Shown: piece by piece, positions 24,343-31,952 of the stretch
Numbering within the stretch: the first letter of the stretch is position 1
How the letters are laid out: each line of letters starts with the position of its first letter
Assembly (NCBI RefSeq): GCF_000172795.2
Contig: NZ_CP020947.1
Coordinates: forward strand, 3,985,001 to 4,049,000
Length of the DNA: 64,000 nt
Source of the DNA: Rhizobium sp. CIAT894
Lineage (GTDB): Bacteria; Pseudomonadota; Alphaproteobacteria; Rhizobiales; Rhizobiaceae
Direction of reading: 5' to 3'
Position numbers and translations under genes: made by a program
Notes under the pieces: generated by a model
Databases searched by the model: none
The model's input: only the letters and a program-made list of their open reading frames with translations
What the model was told of the DNA's origin: nothing

Positions 24343-25620
24343 ATGGTGCGTATTCCCCCCGTGACCGAAAGCACCGACAGCACCGCCAACCGTATGGTGC
24401 ATGATCTGGCCGCGCTGAATTTCGAAGCACCGCAGGCGGAGGCACGCGCCGAGATCGGCCGGCCGGGGCGCGAGCTTTGCCTCTATCCCGGCAAGCTCGG
24501 CTATGAGCTTCAGGAAGAGCTCGACTTTCTCTCCAACCGGGCGATGGAGCCGAACGTCTTCTTTTCCGGCCGTTTCCTGGCTCCCGCAATGCCGCGGCTC
24601 GAAGACCGGCAGGTGAACTTCGCCCTGATCCGCGACCACAATGCCGGCCGCAGCCGCATGCGCTTCCTGTTGCCGTTTTCGATCGACAAGCCGGGCTTTG
24701 CCGTCGGCCCGTCGATCATCCGCGGCTGGTCGAACAGCTTCGGCCCGCTCGGCACACCGCTCGTCGACAGCGAAGATGCCGCCGAGACACTCGACAATCT
24801 CTTCGAGGGGCTGACGGCGCGCGATCTCAATCTGCCCGGCATCATGGTTCTGCCGGATCTCAGGCTGAACGGCATCTTCGTGCGCATGGTCAAGGCGGTG
24901 GCGCTCAGCCGCAATCTCCCCGTCACCGTCACCAATCCCTATTTGCGCCCGATGCTGCAGAGCGACGAAGAGGCCCCGGCCTATCTCAGCCGCACCATCT
25001 CCTCCTCGCATATGCGCGAGATGCGCCGCCAGTGGCGTCTGCTGGAGGAACAGGGAATGGCGGTCTATGCCGTCGCCCGCCAGCCGCGCGAAATCCACGT
25101 CCGCTTCGAGGAATTCCTGGCGATGGAAGCCGGCGGCTGGAAGGGCAAGCGGCGAAGCGCTCTCGTCACCGATCGCTATCATACGGCCTTCGCCCGCGAG
25201 GCGGTGTCGAACCTCGCCGCCGTCGATGCCGTGCGTGTTCACACGATCGATCTCAACGGCAAGGCGATCGCCGCCATCGTCGTGCTGATGATGGGCGGTG
25301 AGGCCTATACCTGGAAGACCGCCTATGACGAGAACTATGCCCGCTATTCGCCGGGCAAGCTCTTGATGAGCGAACTCACCGAATGGCATCTCGACGACGC
25401 CAATATCGTCCGCTCCGATTCCTGCGCCGTCTCCGACCACCCGATCATGAGCCGCTTCTGGCAGGAGCGCGAGGAGATGGGAACGCTGGTGATCGGCCTG
25501 ACGCAGAACAGCGACCGCGACATGCGCCAGGTCACAGCCCAGCTCCACATGTACCGCAGCACCCGCAACATGGCGAAGATGCTGCGCGAAAAGATCATGT
25601 CGCTCGCCGGCCGAAGCTGA
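24343..25620 (+). CDS. BioF2-like (FemAB/CelD-type) GNAT acetyltransferase
   Basis: A 425-residue protein that abuts the flippase stop with no gap. The region from about 240 to 385 (SSSHMREMRRQWRLLEEQG, FLAMEAGGWKGKRRSAL, YTWKTAYDENYARYSPGKLL) matches the tandem-GNAT BioF2-like/CelD family, in which members acylate polysaccharides or transfer aminoacyl groups. The substrate is unknown; linkage to a flippase points to a surface glycan or lipid (inference). No signal peptide or membrane segment, so it acts in the cytoplasm. Confidence 0.82.
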   Translation: MVRIPPVTESTDSTANRMVHDLAALNFEAPQAEARAEIGRPGRELCLYPGKLGYELQEELDFLSNRAMEPNVFFSGRFLAPAMPRLEDRQVNFALIRDHNAGRSRMRFLLPFSIDKPGFAVGPSIIRGWSNSFGPLGTPLVDSEDAAETLDNLFEGLTARDLNLPGIMVLPDLRLNGIFVRMVKAVALSRNLPVTVTNPYLRPMLQSDEEAPAYLSRTISSSHMREMRRQWRLLEEQGMAVYAVARQPREIHVRFEEFLAMEAGGWKGKRRSALVTDRYHTAFAREAVSNLAAVDAVRVHTIDLNGKAIAAIVVLMMGGEAYTWKTAYDENYARYSPGKLLMSELTEWHLDDANIVRSDSCAVSDHPIMSRFWQEREEMGTLVIGLTQNSDRDMRQVTAQLHMYRSTRNMAKMLREKIMSLAGRS

Positions 25621-25634
25621 CGCCCCTTGTTTTA

Positions 25635-25681
25635 TGCATATCGTTCTCCCGGAACCGTTGCACACTTCCGAGCGATATGCA
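25635..25681. repeat. Half RIME-like element (first palindrome only)
   Basis: A 47-bp inverted repeat bounded by TGCATATCG and CGATATGCA, with an inner CGGAA/TTCCG pair. Its order of blocks (atcgtt, cggaaccgttgcacactt) parallels the first palindrome of the RIME copies, but the second palindrome is missing. It lies between two convergent genes and abuts the stop codon of the acyl-CoA synthetase, so it may double as a terminator. Confidence 0.6.
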
Positions 25682-27313
25682 CTAACCTTCGGCGGCCGCT
25701 TTCTCGCGCAGCAGCCGGCGGATCACCTTGCCGGTGGTGGTCAGCGGCAGGGCGTCGATGAATTCCACCTCGCGCGGATATTCGTGCATCGAAAGCCGCG
25801 TCTTCACCCACTCCCTGATGTCGGCCGCCAGCGCCTCGCTTGGATGGTGGCCGGGCGACAGCACGATATAGGCTTTGACGATTTCGGTGCGCACCACGTC
25901 CGGTTTGCCGACGGCGGCGGCGAGCTGCACAGCGGGATGGCCGATCAGGCAATCCTCGATCTCGGCCGGGCCGATGCGGTATCCCGATGAGGTGATGACG
26001 TCGTCGTCGCGGCCTTCGAAGGTGACGTAGCCCTCGTCATCCTGCCGGCCGATATCGCCGGTGAGCAGCCAGCCCTTGACGAATTTTTTCTCGGTCGCCG
26101 CCGCATCGTTCCAATAGCCGAGGAACATGACGGGATCGGGACTGGCGATGGCGATCTGGCCCGGCTCACCGGCCGGCAGCTCGTCTCCCGCATCATTGAC
26201 GATCGCAACGCGATGCCCCGGCACCGCTCGGCCGATGGCGCCGGCCTTGGTGACACCATGGGCGGCGCTCGAAGCGAGTACGAAATTGCACTCCGTCTGG
26301 CCGTAGAATTCATTGACGGTGATGCCGAGCGCGCGCCGTGCCCATTCATAGGTCTCGCGGCCGAGCGCCTCTCCGGCCGAGCCGATGGTGCGCAGTACCA
26401 GATCGTATTTCGAGCGCGGATCGGAAACGGCGCGCATCAGCCGCAATGCCGTCGGCGGAATGAAGGCGTTGCGCACTCCCATCTCCGCCATGATCCGATA
26501 GGCCATGTCGGCATCGAATTTCTGCGCCGGCGACGAGACGACGGGAACGCCGAGCAGAAGGCTCGGCAGCAGCGCGTTGAGCAGCCCTCCCGCCCAGGCC
26601 CAGTCGGACGGCGTCCAGACCTTGTCGCCAGCCCGCGGAAAACCCTCATGGGCGAACTGCATGCCGGGAATATGCCCGGGCAGGACGCGGTGGCCATGCA
26701 GCGCACCCTTGGGCGGCCCCGTCGTTCCCGACGTGAAGATCATCAGCGCCGGATCGTCCGGACCGGTCTTGGCAACCTCGAAGACAGGGGAATGGCCGTC
26801 GACCAGTTCTCCGAAAGCGGCCGCATCGGCACTCGTCCCGTCGATGCTGACGACATGTTTCAGCATCGGCAGACGATCACGGATCTGCCGGATGCGCTCG
26901 AGACCGAAGCCATTGGTGACGATGGCGGCCACGCCGGCCGCCTTCAGCCGGTATTCCAGCGCCTCGACGCCGAAGAGCAGCGCCAGCGGCAGCGCGATCG
27001 CTCCGGTCTTGTAGATCGCCACATGCGCGATCACCGTCTCGAAGGATTGCGGCAAGAGCAGCGCGACCCGATCGCCGCGTTCGATCCCCAGCGAAACCAG
27101 CGCATTGGCAAAGGCCGAGGACCGGTCGGCGAGCGCGCGGTAGGTCAGACTGCGGTGATCGCCATCAGCGCTGAAATGTTCGAGACAGACGCGTTCGGGC
27201 GCCCGGGCCGCCCAGTCGTCGCTGACGGCGCGGCCGATATTGAAATCCTCGGGAATCCGCCACGAGAAATCGCGATAGAGATCGTCGTAGCGATCATGGG
27301 ACGGCAGTATCAT
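25682..27313 (-). CDS. AMP-forming acyl-CoA synthetase
   Basis: A 543-residue member of the ANL superfamily. The P-loop-like motif MIFTSGTTGPPKGALHGH is near residue 180, the adenylate motif YGQTECN near 325, and the C-terminal catalytic lysine is in TTGKVIRR. It activates a carboxylic acid to its CoA thioester via an acyl-AMP. Chain length is not decidable; acetate to medium-chain acids are possible. The ATG at 27313 is preferred to the longer start at 27361. No obvious operon partner. Confidence 0.93.
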   Translation of the reverse strand: MILPSHDRYDDLYRDFSWRIPEDFNIGRAVSDDWAARAPERVCLEHFSADGDHRSLTYRALADRSSAFANALVSLGIERGDRVALLLPQSFETVIAHVAIYKTGAIALPLALLFGVEALEYRLKAAGVAAIVTNGFGLERIRQIRDRLPMLKHVVSIDGTSADAAAFGELVDGHSPVFEVAKTGPDDPALMIFTSGTTGPPKGALHGHRVLPGHIPGMQFAHEGFPRAGDKVWTPSDWAWAGGLLNALLPSLLLGVPVVSSPAQKFDADMAYRIMAEMGVRNAFIPPTALRLMRAVSDPRSKYDLVLRTIGSAGEALGRETYEWARRALGITVNEFYGQTECNFVLASSAAHGVTKAGAIGRAVPGHRVAIVNDAGDELPAGEPGQIAIASPDPVMFLGYWNDAAATEKKFVKGWLLTGDIGRQDDEGYVTFEGRDDDVITSSGYRIGPAEIEDCLIGHPAVQLAAAVGKPDVVRTEIVKAYIVLSPGHHPSEALAADIREWVKTRLSMHEYPREVEFIDALPLTTTGKVIRRLLREKAAAEG

Positions 27314-27561
27314 AGTCGAAATCCAATGAAATGCTGCACCAGCTAACACCTTGTGCTGCAATTGCGCAAGCGACCGGTCCTGAAGGCGATGACAGACCCG
27401 GCTTCAAAGCCCATCACGTATTGTTGTGCGCATCGCAGAACCGATTCTTCGCCGGGCGCCCTGCGACTTTGCCGGTTTCCGCGCTAGATCAGGAAAGCCG
27501 CCCCGGGGGCATTGGATTGCGGCATCGAATTGGATCATCGAATTCATCACGGAGTCGTTTC

Positions 27562-28542
27562 ATGGAATATGCGAAATTCGGAAAGACCGGTCTGGAAGTC
27601 TCGAAGATCTGCCTGGGCTGCATGACCTTCGGCGATCCCGGCCGCGGCAATCATGCCTGGAGCCTGCGGGAGGAGGAAAGCCGGGCGATGATCCGGCAGG
27701 CGATCGATCTCGGCATCAATTTCCTCGACACCGCCAACACCTATTCCAACGGCTCCTCGGAAGAGATCGTCGGCCGCGCCATCAAGGACTTCGCCAAGCG
27801 CGAGGACATCGTGCTGGCGACGAAAGTGTTCAACCGCATGCGGCCGGGCCCGAATGGCGCCGGCCTGTCGCGCATGGCGATCTTCGACGAAATCGACAAC
27901 AGCCTGCGCCGCCTCGGCACCGACTATGTCGACCTCTACCAGATCCACCGCTTCGACTACACGACGCCGATCGAGGAAACGCTGGAAGCGCTGCACGATG
28001 TCGTCAAATCGGGCAAGGCGCGTTATATCGGCGCTTCCTCCATGTATGCTTGGCAGTTCGCCAAGGCGCTCTACGTCTCCAGGCTGAACGGCTGGACCGA
28101 ATTCGTCAGCATGCAGGACCACCTGAACCTGCTTTACCGCGAGGAAGAGCGCGAAATGCTGCCGCTCTGCGAGGACCAGAAGATCGCCGTCATCCCCTGG
28201 AGCCCGCTTGCCCGCGGCCGCCTGACCCGCGACTGGGACGAGGCGACGGCACGCAGCGAGACCGACGAATTCGGCAAGACGCTTTACACCCAGTCCGTCG
28301 ACGCCGACCGCAGGATCGTCGAGGCCGTGGCCGCGATCGCCGAAGCCCGCGGCATCTCCCGCGCCCAGGTCGCCACCGCCTGGATCCTGCAGAAGAGCGC
28401 GGTGACCGCCCCGATCATCGGCGCTTCCAAACCGAACCACCTGACCGACGCGGTTGCCGCGCTCTCGGTCAAGCTCAGCGCCGAGGAAATCGCCGCGCTG
28501 GAAGCGCCCTACATCCCGCACGCCGTTGCCGGCTTCAAGTAG
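27562..28542 (+). CDS. Aldo/keto reductase
   Basis: A 326-residue TIM-barrel NADPH oxidoreductase. Active-site residues are visible: Asp and Tyr in DTANTYSNGSSEE (about 53-65), Lys in VLATKVFN (near 86) and His in YQIHRFDY (near 133). The C-terminal ITGASKP-like cofactor loop is APIIGASKPNHL. Substrate unknown. ATG at 27562 follows GGAG with good spacing. It is convergent with the TetR gene across a hairpin. Confidence 0.93.
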   Translation: MEYAKFGKTGLEVSKICLGCMTFGDPGRGNHAWSLREEESRAMIRQAIDLGINFLDTANTYSNGSSEEIVGRAIKDFAKREDIVLATKVFNRMRPGPNGAGLSRMAIFDEIDNSLRRLGTDYVDLYQIHRFDYTTPIEETLEALHDVVKSGKARYIGASSMYAWQFAKALYVSRLNGWTEFVSMQDHLNLLYREEEREMLPLCEDQKIAVIPWSPLARGRLTRDWDEATARSETDEFGKTLYTQSVDADRRIVEAVAAIAEARGISRAQVATAWILQKSAVTAPIIGASKPNHLTDAVAALSVKLSAEEIAALEAPYIPHAVAGFK

Positions 28543-28549
28543 GTGCGTT

Positions 28550-28577
28550 CCCCTCTTCACCGACACGCGAAGAGGGG
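28550..28577. terminator. Hairpin between aldo/keto reductase and TetR
   Basis: Perfect 9-bp stem CCCCTCTTC / GAAGAGGGG with a 10-base loop, between convergent genes; no strong T-run. Confidence 0.55.
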
Positions 28578-28601
28578 ATCGAATATCTTCCGAGCCTGAG
28601 A

Positions 28602-29180
28602 TTATCTCCGGCTTCCGGGATCGAGCTGCCGGCGCATCGTCACCAGAAACTGCTCGGCAAGCGCCCTGTCCTCGACCGCGCGGGCGAGAATGACGGCGCC
28701 CATCATCGATGACAGCGTGGTGGCGGCATTGGCGCGGCGCTCCTCTTCGCTCTCGCCGGGAACGATATCGGCGAGTGTGTCGACCAGCACCGACAGCCCA
28801 TCGCTGAACACTGCCCGAACGGCGCCGCGGCTGCGGCTCACCTCCTGGATCAGCGTCGCAAAGACGCAGCTGCCGCCCGGATCGTCGACCGTGCGCCAGT
28901 GGATATAATGGTCGAGAAGCGATTCCAGCGGCCGGTCGGGAGAATTGGCGATATGCTCCTTCCAGCGCGTTTCGACCTTGTCGATCAGCTTGCGGCTGAC
29001 CTCCAGCGCCAGGTCGTCCTTCGAGCCGAAATGACCGTAGAAGCCGCCATGCGTCAGCCCCGCCGCCTTCATGATGTCGGCGACGCCCACCCCGTCGAAA
29101 CCGTTCTCGCGAAAGAGCACGCCGGCAACGCTCAGGATTTTCTCTCGGTTTTCGGCAAATTTCTCGCGGCTGACCCGCAT
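28602..29180 (-). CDS. TetR/AcrR-family repressor
   Basis: A 192-residue regulator. The N-terminal helix-turn-helix is seen in KILSVAGVLFRENGFDGVGVADIMKAAGLTHGGFYGHFGSKDDL (about 13-56), where GGFYGHF is the recognition-helix end. The C-terminal ligand domain has the helix of the TetR_C family seen in NemR/AcuR-like regulators (SCVFATLIQEVSR), with a Cys in a position that could sense electrophiles (inference). I chose the ATG at 29180 because GGAG is six bases before it; the ATG two codons upstream directly abuts GGAG. It is divergent from an MFS gene and probably represses it. Confidence 0.92.
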   Translation of the reverse strand: MRVSREKFAENREKILSVAGVLFRENGFDGVGVADIMKAAGLTHGGFYGHFGSKDDLALEVSRKLIDKVETRWKEHIANSPDRPLESLLDHYIHWRTVDDPGGSCVFATLIQEVSRSRGAVRAVFSDGLSVLVDTLADIVPGESEEERRANAATTLSSMMGAVILARAVEDRALAEQFLVTMRRQLDPGSRR

Positions 29181-29214
29181 TTTCATCTCCAGAAATAGTC
29201 GCTTGACAAAATAT

Positions 29215-29228
29215 ATGACGTCCATCAT
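29215..29228. promoter_or_regulatory. TetR operator-like palindrome 1
   Basis: ATGACG-TC-CATCAT, one mismatch from a perfect palindrome and a near copy of the site 29 bases downstream. It lies immediately after a perfect -35 box TTGACA (29203-29208) facing the MFS gene. Confidence 0.5.
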
Positions 29229-29243
29229 GAATAAGCAACAAAT

Positions 29244-29257
29244 ATGATGAACATCAT
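29244..29257. promoter_or_regulatory. TetR operator-like palindrome 2
   Basis: ATGATG-AA-CATCAT, a perfect 6+6 palindrome in the TetR/MFS divergent region, centred 29 bp from site 1, close to three helical turns. Confidence 0.55.
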
Positions 29258-29307
29258 GTAAATCAGGCCTCTATTCTCCCGAACCCGAATCCAACGGAAT
29301 TTCGCCC

Positions 29308-30603
29308 ATGGTCTCCACAGCCCTTGCCTCTACCCTTGCCCGGCGCAACATCCACTACGGCTGGGTCGTTGTTGCCGCGACCTTCCTCACCATGCTGGTG
29401 ACAGCCGGCGCCATGGGCGCACCCGGTGTCCTCATCAAGCCGCTGCAGGACGAGTTCGGCTGGGAGACCTCGCAGATCTCCTCGGCGCTGGCGATCCGCC
29501 TGATCCTGTTCGGCTTCATGGGCCCCTTCGCAGCCGCCTTCATGAATTATTTCGGCGTGCGCAAGGTCATCGTCTTCGCGCTCGCCCTGATCGGTGCCGG
29601 CTTCGTCGGTTCGCTCTTCATGACCAGGCTTTGGCATCTGCTGGCGCTCTGGGGCATCGTCGTCGGCTTCGGCACCGGCCTGACGGCCATGGTGCTGGCG
29701 GCGACGGTCTCCACCCGCTGGTTCACCAAGCATCGCGGCCTCGTCGTCGGCATGCTTTCGGCGAGCTCGGCCACCGGCCAGCTGGTCTTTCTGCCGCTGA
29801 TGGCCGAACTGACGGAGCGCTACGGCTGGCGATCGACGGTATTTTTCGTCTGCGCCATGATCATGGTCGCAGCTTTTGCCGTCCTTGCCTTCATGCGGGA
29901 TCGCCCGGCCGACCTCAACCTGCCCTCGCTCGGCGAAACCGATGTAACGCCGCCGCCGGCAAGCACCTCCCTCGGCACCGCGCTGATGACGCCGATCACC
30001 GTGCTCAGGGAAATCTCGAAAACCTCGACCTTCTGGATCCTGTTTGCCACTTTCTTCATCTGCGGCCTCAGCACCAACGGCCTGATCCAGACCCATTTCG
30101 TCACCCTCTGCGGCGATTTCGGCATCGTGCCGGTGGCCGCCGCCAGCGTGCTGGCCGTCATGGGCATCTTCGATTTCTTCGGCACCATCGGCTCCGGCTG
30201 GCTGTCCGACCGCTTCGACAACCGCTGGCTGCTGTTCTTCTATTACGGCTTTCGCGGCCTCTCGCTGCTCTACCTGCCCTTCAGCGATTTCAGCTTTTAC
30301 GGCCTCTCCATCTTCGCCATCTTCTACGGCCTCGACTGGATCGCCACCGTGCCGCCGACCGTCAAGATCGCCGCCGACCGCTTCGGCCGTGAAAAGGCCG
30401 GCCTCGTCTTCGGTTGGGTCTTTGCCGGCCATCAGCTGGGCGCCGCCACCGCCGCCTATGGCGCCGGCCTCTCGCGCACCGAGCTTTCGAGCTACCTGCC
30501 CGCCTTCTTCGTCGCCGGCGCCTTCTGCCTGCTGGCCTCGATCCTGGCGATCACACTGAAGAAATCCGGCCTGAGCGCCCCGGCGCCTGCTGGCGCCCAT
30601 TGA
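29308..30603 (+). CDS. MFS transporter
   Basis: A 431-residue major facilitator with 12 predicted spans. Motif A-like loop GSGWLSDRFDNRW joins helices 8 and 9 (about 290-302), and the first half has FGFMGPFAAAFMNYFGVRKV. It resembles OFA/monocarboxylate-type carriers more than drug pumps. The transported compound is unknown. Its divergent TetR regulator with paired operators implies induction by a small molecule, which may also be a substrate. Confidence 0.9.
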   Translation: MVSTALASTLARRNIHYGWVVVAATFLTMLVTAGAMGAPGVLIKPLQDEFGWETSQISSALAIRLILFGFMGPFAAAFMNYFGVRKVIVFALALIGAGFVGSLFMTRLWHLLALWGIVVGFGTGLTAMVLAATVSTRWFTKHRGLVVGMLSASSATGQLVFLPLMAELTERYGWRSTVFFVCAMIMVAAFAVLAFMRDRPADLNLPSLGETDVTPPPASTSLGTALMTPITVLREISKTSTFWILFATFFICGLSTNGLIQTHFVTLCGDFGIVPVAAASVLAVMGIFDFFGTIGSGWLSDRFDNRWLLFFYYGFRGLSLLYLPFSDFSFYGLSIFAIFYGLDWIATVPPTVKIAADRFGREKAGLVFGWVFAGHQLGAATAAYGAGLSRTELSSYLPAFFVAGAFCLLASILAITLKKSGLSAPAPAGAH

Positions 30604-30616
30604 CATTGGAAAGCGC

Positions 30617-30637
30617 CCGGCCTCGAAACGAGGCCGG
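30617..30637 (+). terminator. MFS gene terminator
   Basis: Perfect 9-bp stem CCGGCCTCG, loop AAA, CGAGGCCGG, 13 bases after the stop, followed by ATCTCTCT. Confidence 0.7.
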
Positions 30638-30678
30638 ATCTCTCTACCGGATCAGTCTGATAACTTCGCTTGCCCGTC

Positions 30679-30707
30679 TTGCATCTGCGGCCGCCCGCAT
30701 GTTAGAC
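30679..30707 (+). promoter_or_regulatory. Candidate promoter for tRNA-Leu
   Basis: TTGCAT at 30679, a 17-base spacer and TTAGAC at 30702-30707, ending 17 bases before the tRNA 5' end. Both boxes are imperfect but placement fits. Confidence 0.4.
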
Positions 30708-30724
30708 AGCCGCCCGTATCCGTT

Positions 30725-30809
30725 GCCCCATTGGCGGAATTGGTAGACGCGCTCGACTCAAAATCGAGTTTCGAAAGAAGTGCTGGTTCGACCCCGGCAT
30801 GGGGCACCA
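30725..30809 (+). tRNA. tRNA-Leu (anticodon CAA)
   Basis: An 85-base class II tRNA with encoded CCA. Acceptor GCCCCAT pairs with ATGGGGC, the D-loop region GGCGGAATTGGTAGACGC is typical of tRNA-Leu, the anticodon stem CTCGA/TCGAG encloses loop CTCAAAA with anticodon CAA, a long variable arm follows, and the T-arm has GGTTCGACC. It reads UUG codons. Confidence 0.97.
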
Positions 30810-30863
30810 GCCTTCGCTCTATGAGCTTCGGCTCGGCAAGCCGAAGCTCATAGAGCGAAGGCT
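30809..30863 (+). repeat. Perfect 25-bp inverted repeat abutting tRNA-Leu
   Basis: Two 25-base arms (30809-30833 and 30839-30863) are exact reverse complements around a 5-base loop CGGCA. The left arm starts on the last A of the tRNA CCA. No T-run follows. It could stop transcription or guide 3' processing of the tRNA precursor, but is longer than ordinary terminator stems. Confidence 0.85.
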
Positions 30864-30947
30864 GTCGCGCCGCAGTTCCGTTAGGAACGAAGGCGGACCG
30901 GTTTAGACAGTGCTCCGGCCACTAAAACCGTCATCCCGAATACGTTC

Positions 30948-30986
30948 GTCCGCGCCTCCGCATCGACAAGACGCGGAAGCACGGAC
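30948..30986 (-). terminator. Imperfect hairpin after the small winged-helix gene
   Basis: GTCCGCGCCTCCGC pairs with GCGGAAGCACGGAC (14 positions, two G-U pairs), 17 bases beyond the stop of the leftward 95-residue gene. Confidence 0.45.
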
Positions 30987-31003
30987 CGAATTCACATCCG
31001 AAA

Positions 31004-31291
31004 CTACTTGTTCTTCAGCAGCCACATCTTGCCGGCCATGGTGATGCCGTAGACGTCTTTTGCGCCGTCGTCATCCAGGTGCCGCCGCTCGAGGAAACCC
31101 GGCTCCTTCAGCTCGCCCAGCGTCTTGGCAGTGACCGATTTGATTTTCTGCGGCCGTTCTTTCCAACGGTCGTTCTTTGCATAAGTCACTGTCGCGTTCT
31201 GATGCGTCCATTTATTGGCTGGCTGAGGGTAAAGGTCTCCATCCCTGGCGAGTTTCAGTGCGGCGATCTGGGACGGCGTAAGTTCAATCAT
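31004..31291 (-). CDS. Small hypothetical protein, winged-helix-like
   Basis: A 95-residue protein, MIELTPSQIAALKLARDGD onward. The pattern of a first helix, a basic middle (NDRWKERPQKIKSVTAKTL), then GELKEPGFLERRHLDDDGAKDVYGITMAGKMWLL looks like a small winged-helix fold in which the final ITMAGK-WLL is the wing end. I do not recognise a family. It is isolated, next to the tRNA hairpin, and its Lys-rich composition differs from neighbours, so it may be a transferred gene. Function unknown. Confidence 0.6.
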   Translation of the reverse strand: MIELTPSQIAALKLARDGDLYPQPANKWTHQNATVTYAKNDRWKERPQKIKSVTAKTLGELKEPGFLERRHLDDDGAKDVYGITMAGKMWLLKNK

Positions 31292-31455
31292 CGTGGAAAA
31301 TCCTGTGCAGGCGGTATTTGCGCTGGGAGTGCGCTTCTACCAAAGGCGTGCTCATAACACCGACGGACGACTTTCACCACTGCATTGAGAGATTGGCGCA
31401 GGAAAGGCGAAACCCGGCTCTTGGGAACCGGGTTTCGTCTGTCGTGCATTTCCGA

Positions 31456-31740
31456 TTAATCGCAGCGGCGAACCGTCCTGGTGACCTCGCCTTCGTCGGT
31501 CTGGCGGGTGACGCTTCTGGTTTCGCAGCCGCTGTCGCGATAGCGGCGGTGCTCGCGTTCGCGCACCGCACCGAAAGTGACGCCACGCTCGCTGATGGTG
31601 ATGCCGGGCCGGACCCGCTCATGACGATAGCCATCGTCATAGGAACGTTCCCTGACATAGACGCTGTCGGCCAGGGCAGGCGCTGCAAACGAGCAGGCGG
31701 CAAGGGCCGCCACAGTACAGTTGAGGATGATCTTCCGCAT
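31456..31740 (-). CDS. Small secreted hypothetical protein
   Basis: A 94-residue protein with a clear Sec signal peptide (MRKIILNCTVAALAACSFA, cleavage after ALA near residue 24). The mature part is short, Arg-rich and has VYVRERSYDDGYRHERVRPG and a C-terminal CETRSVTRQTDEGEVTRTVRRCD with two cysteines that may form a disulfide. It is probably periplasmic. Function unknown; similar rhizobial proteins exist as uncharacterised small exported proteins. The longer frame to 31887 is not used because the signal peptide fixes the start. Confidence 0.75.
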   Translation of the reverse strand: MRKIILNCTVAALAACSFAAPALADSVYVRERSYDDGYRHERVRPGITISERGVTFGAVREREHRRYRDSGCETRSVTRQTDEGEVTRTVRRCD

Positions 31741-31952
31741 GTCGTTTCTCCTTTCTTGATGAAAGGGCAACGACAAAAGACCCAAGTGGTTCCAACAGCG
31801 CCGAGCGCGCAGCCACGCGGCAGGCGACGGCAGACTATACCTTCGTCTCAACAGCAGGACTCGGAACGACCGACGCCCGCCATCCAAATCACCTGTTTAA
31901 TTTTGCGCGCGCTTCGTCCAAAGTGGCCGCCGCTAAAGAAGAGAGGCCGGAC

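Noticed and set aside
23194..25665. 823-residue antisense frame covering both the flippase and the acetyltransferase
   Set aside because: His/Asp/Arg/Glu-rich shadow protein; both sense genes have clear family features.
30725..31291. Integrated island at tRNA-Leu
   Set aside because: No integrase and no direct repeat of the tRNA 3' end seen; only one small odd gene follows.
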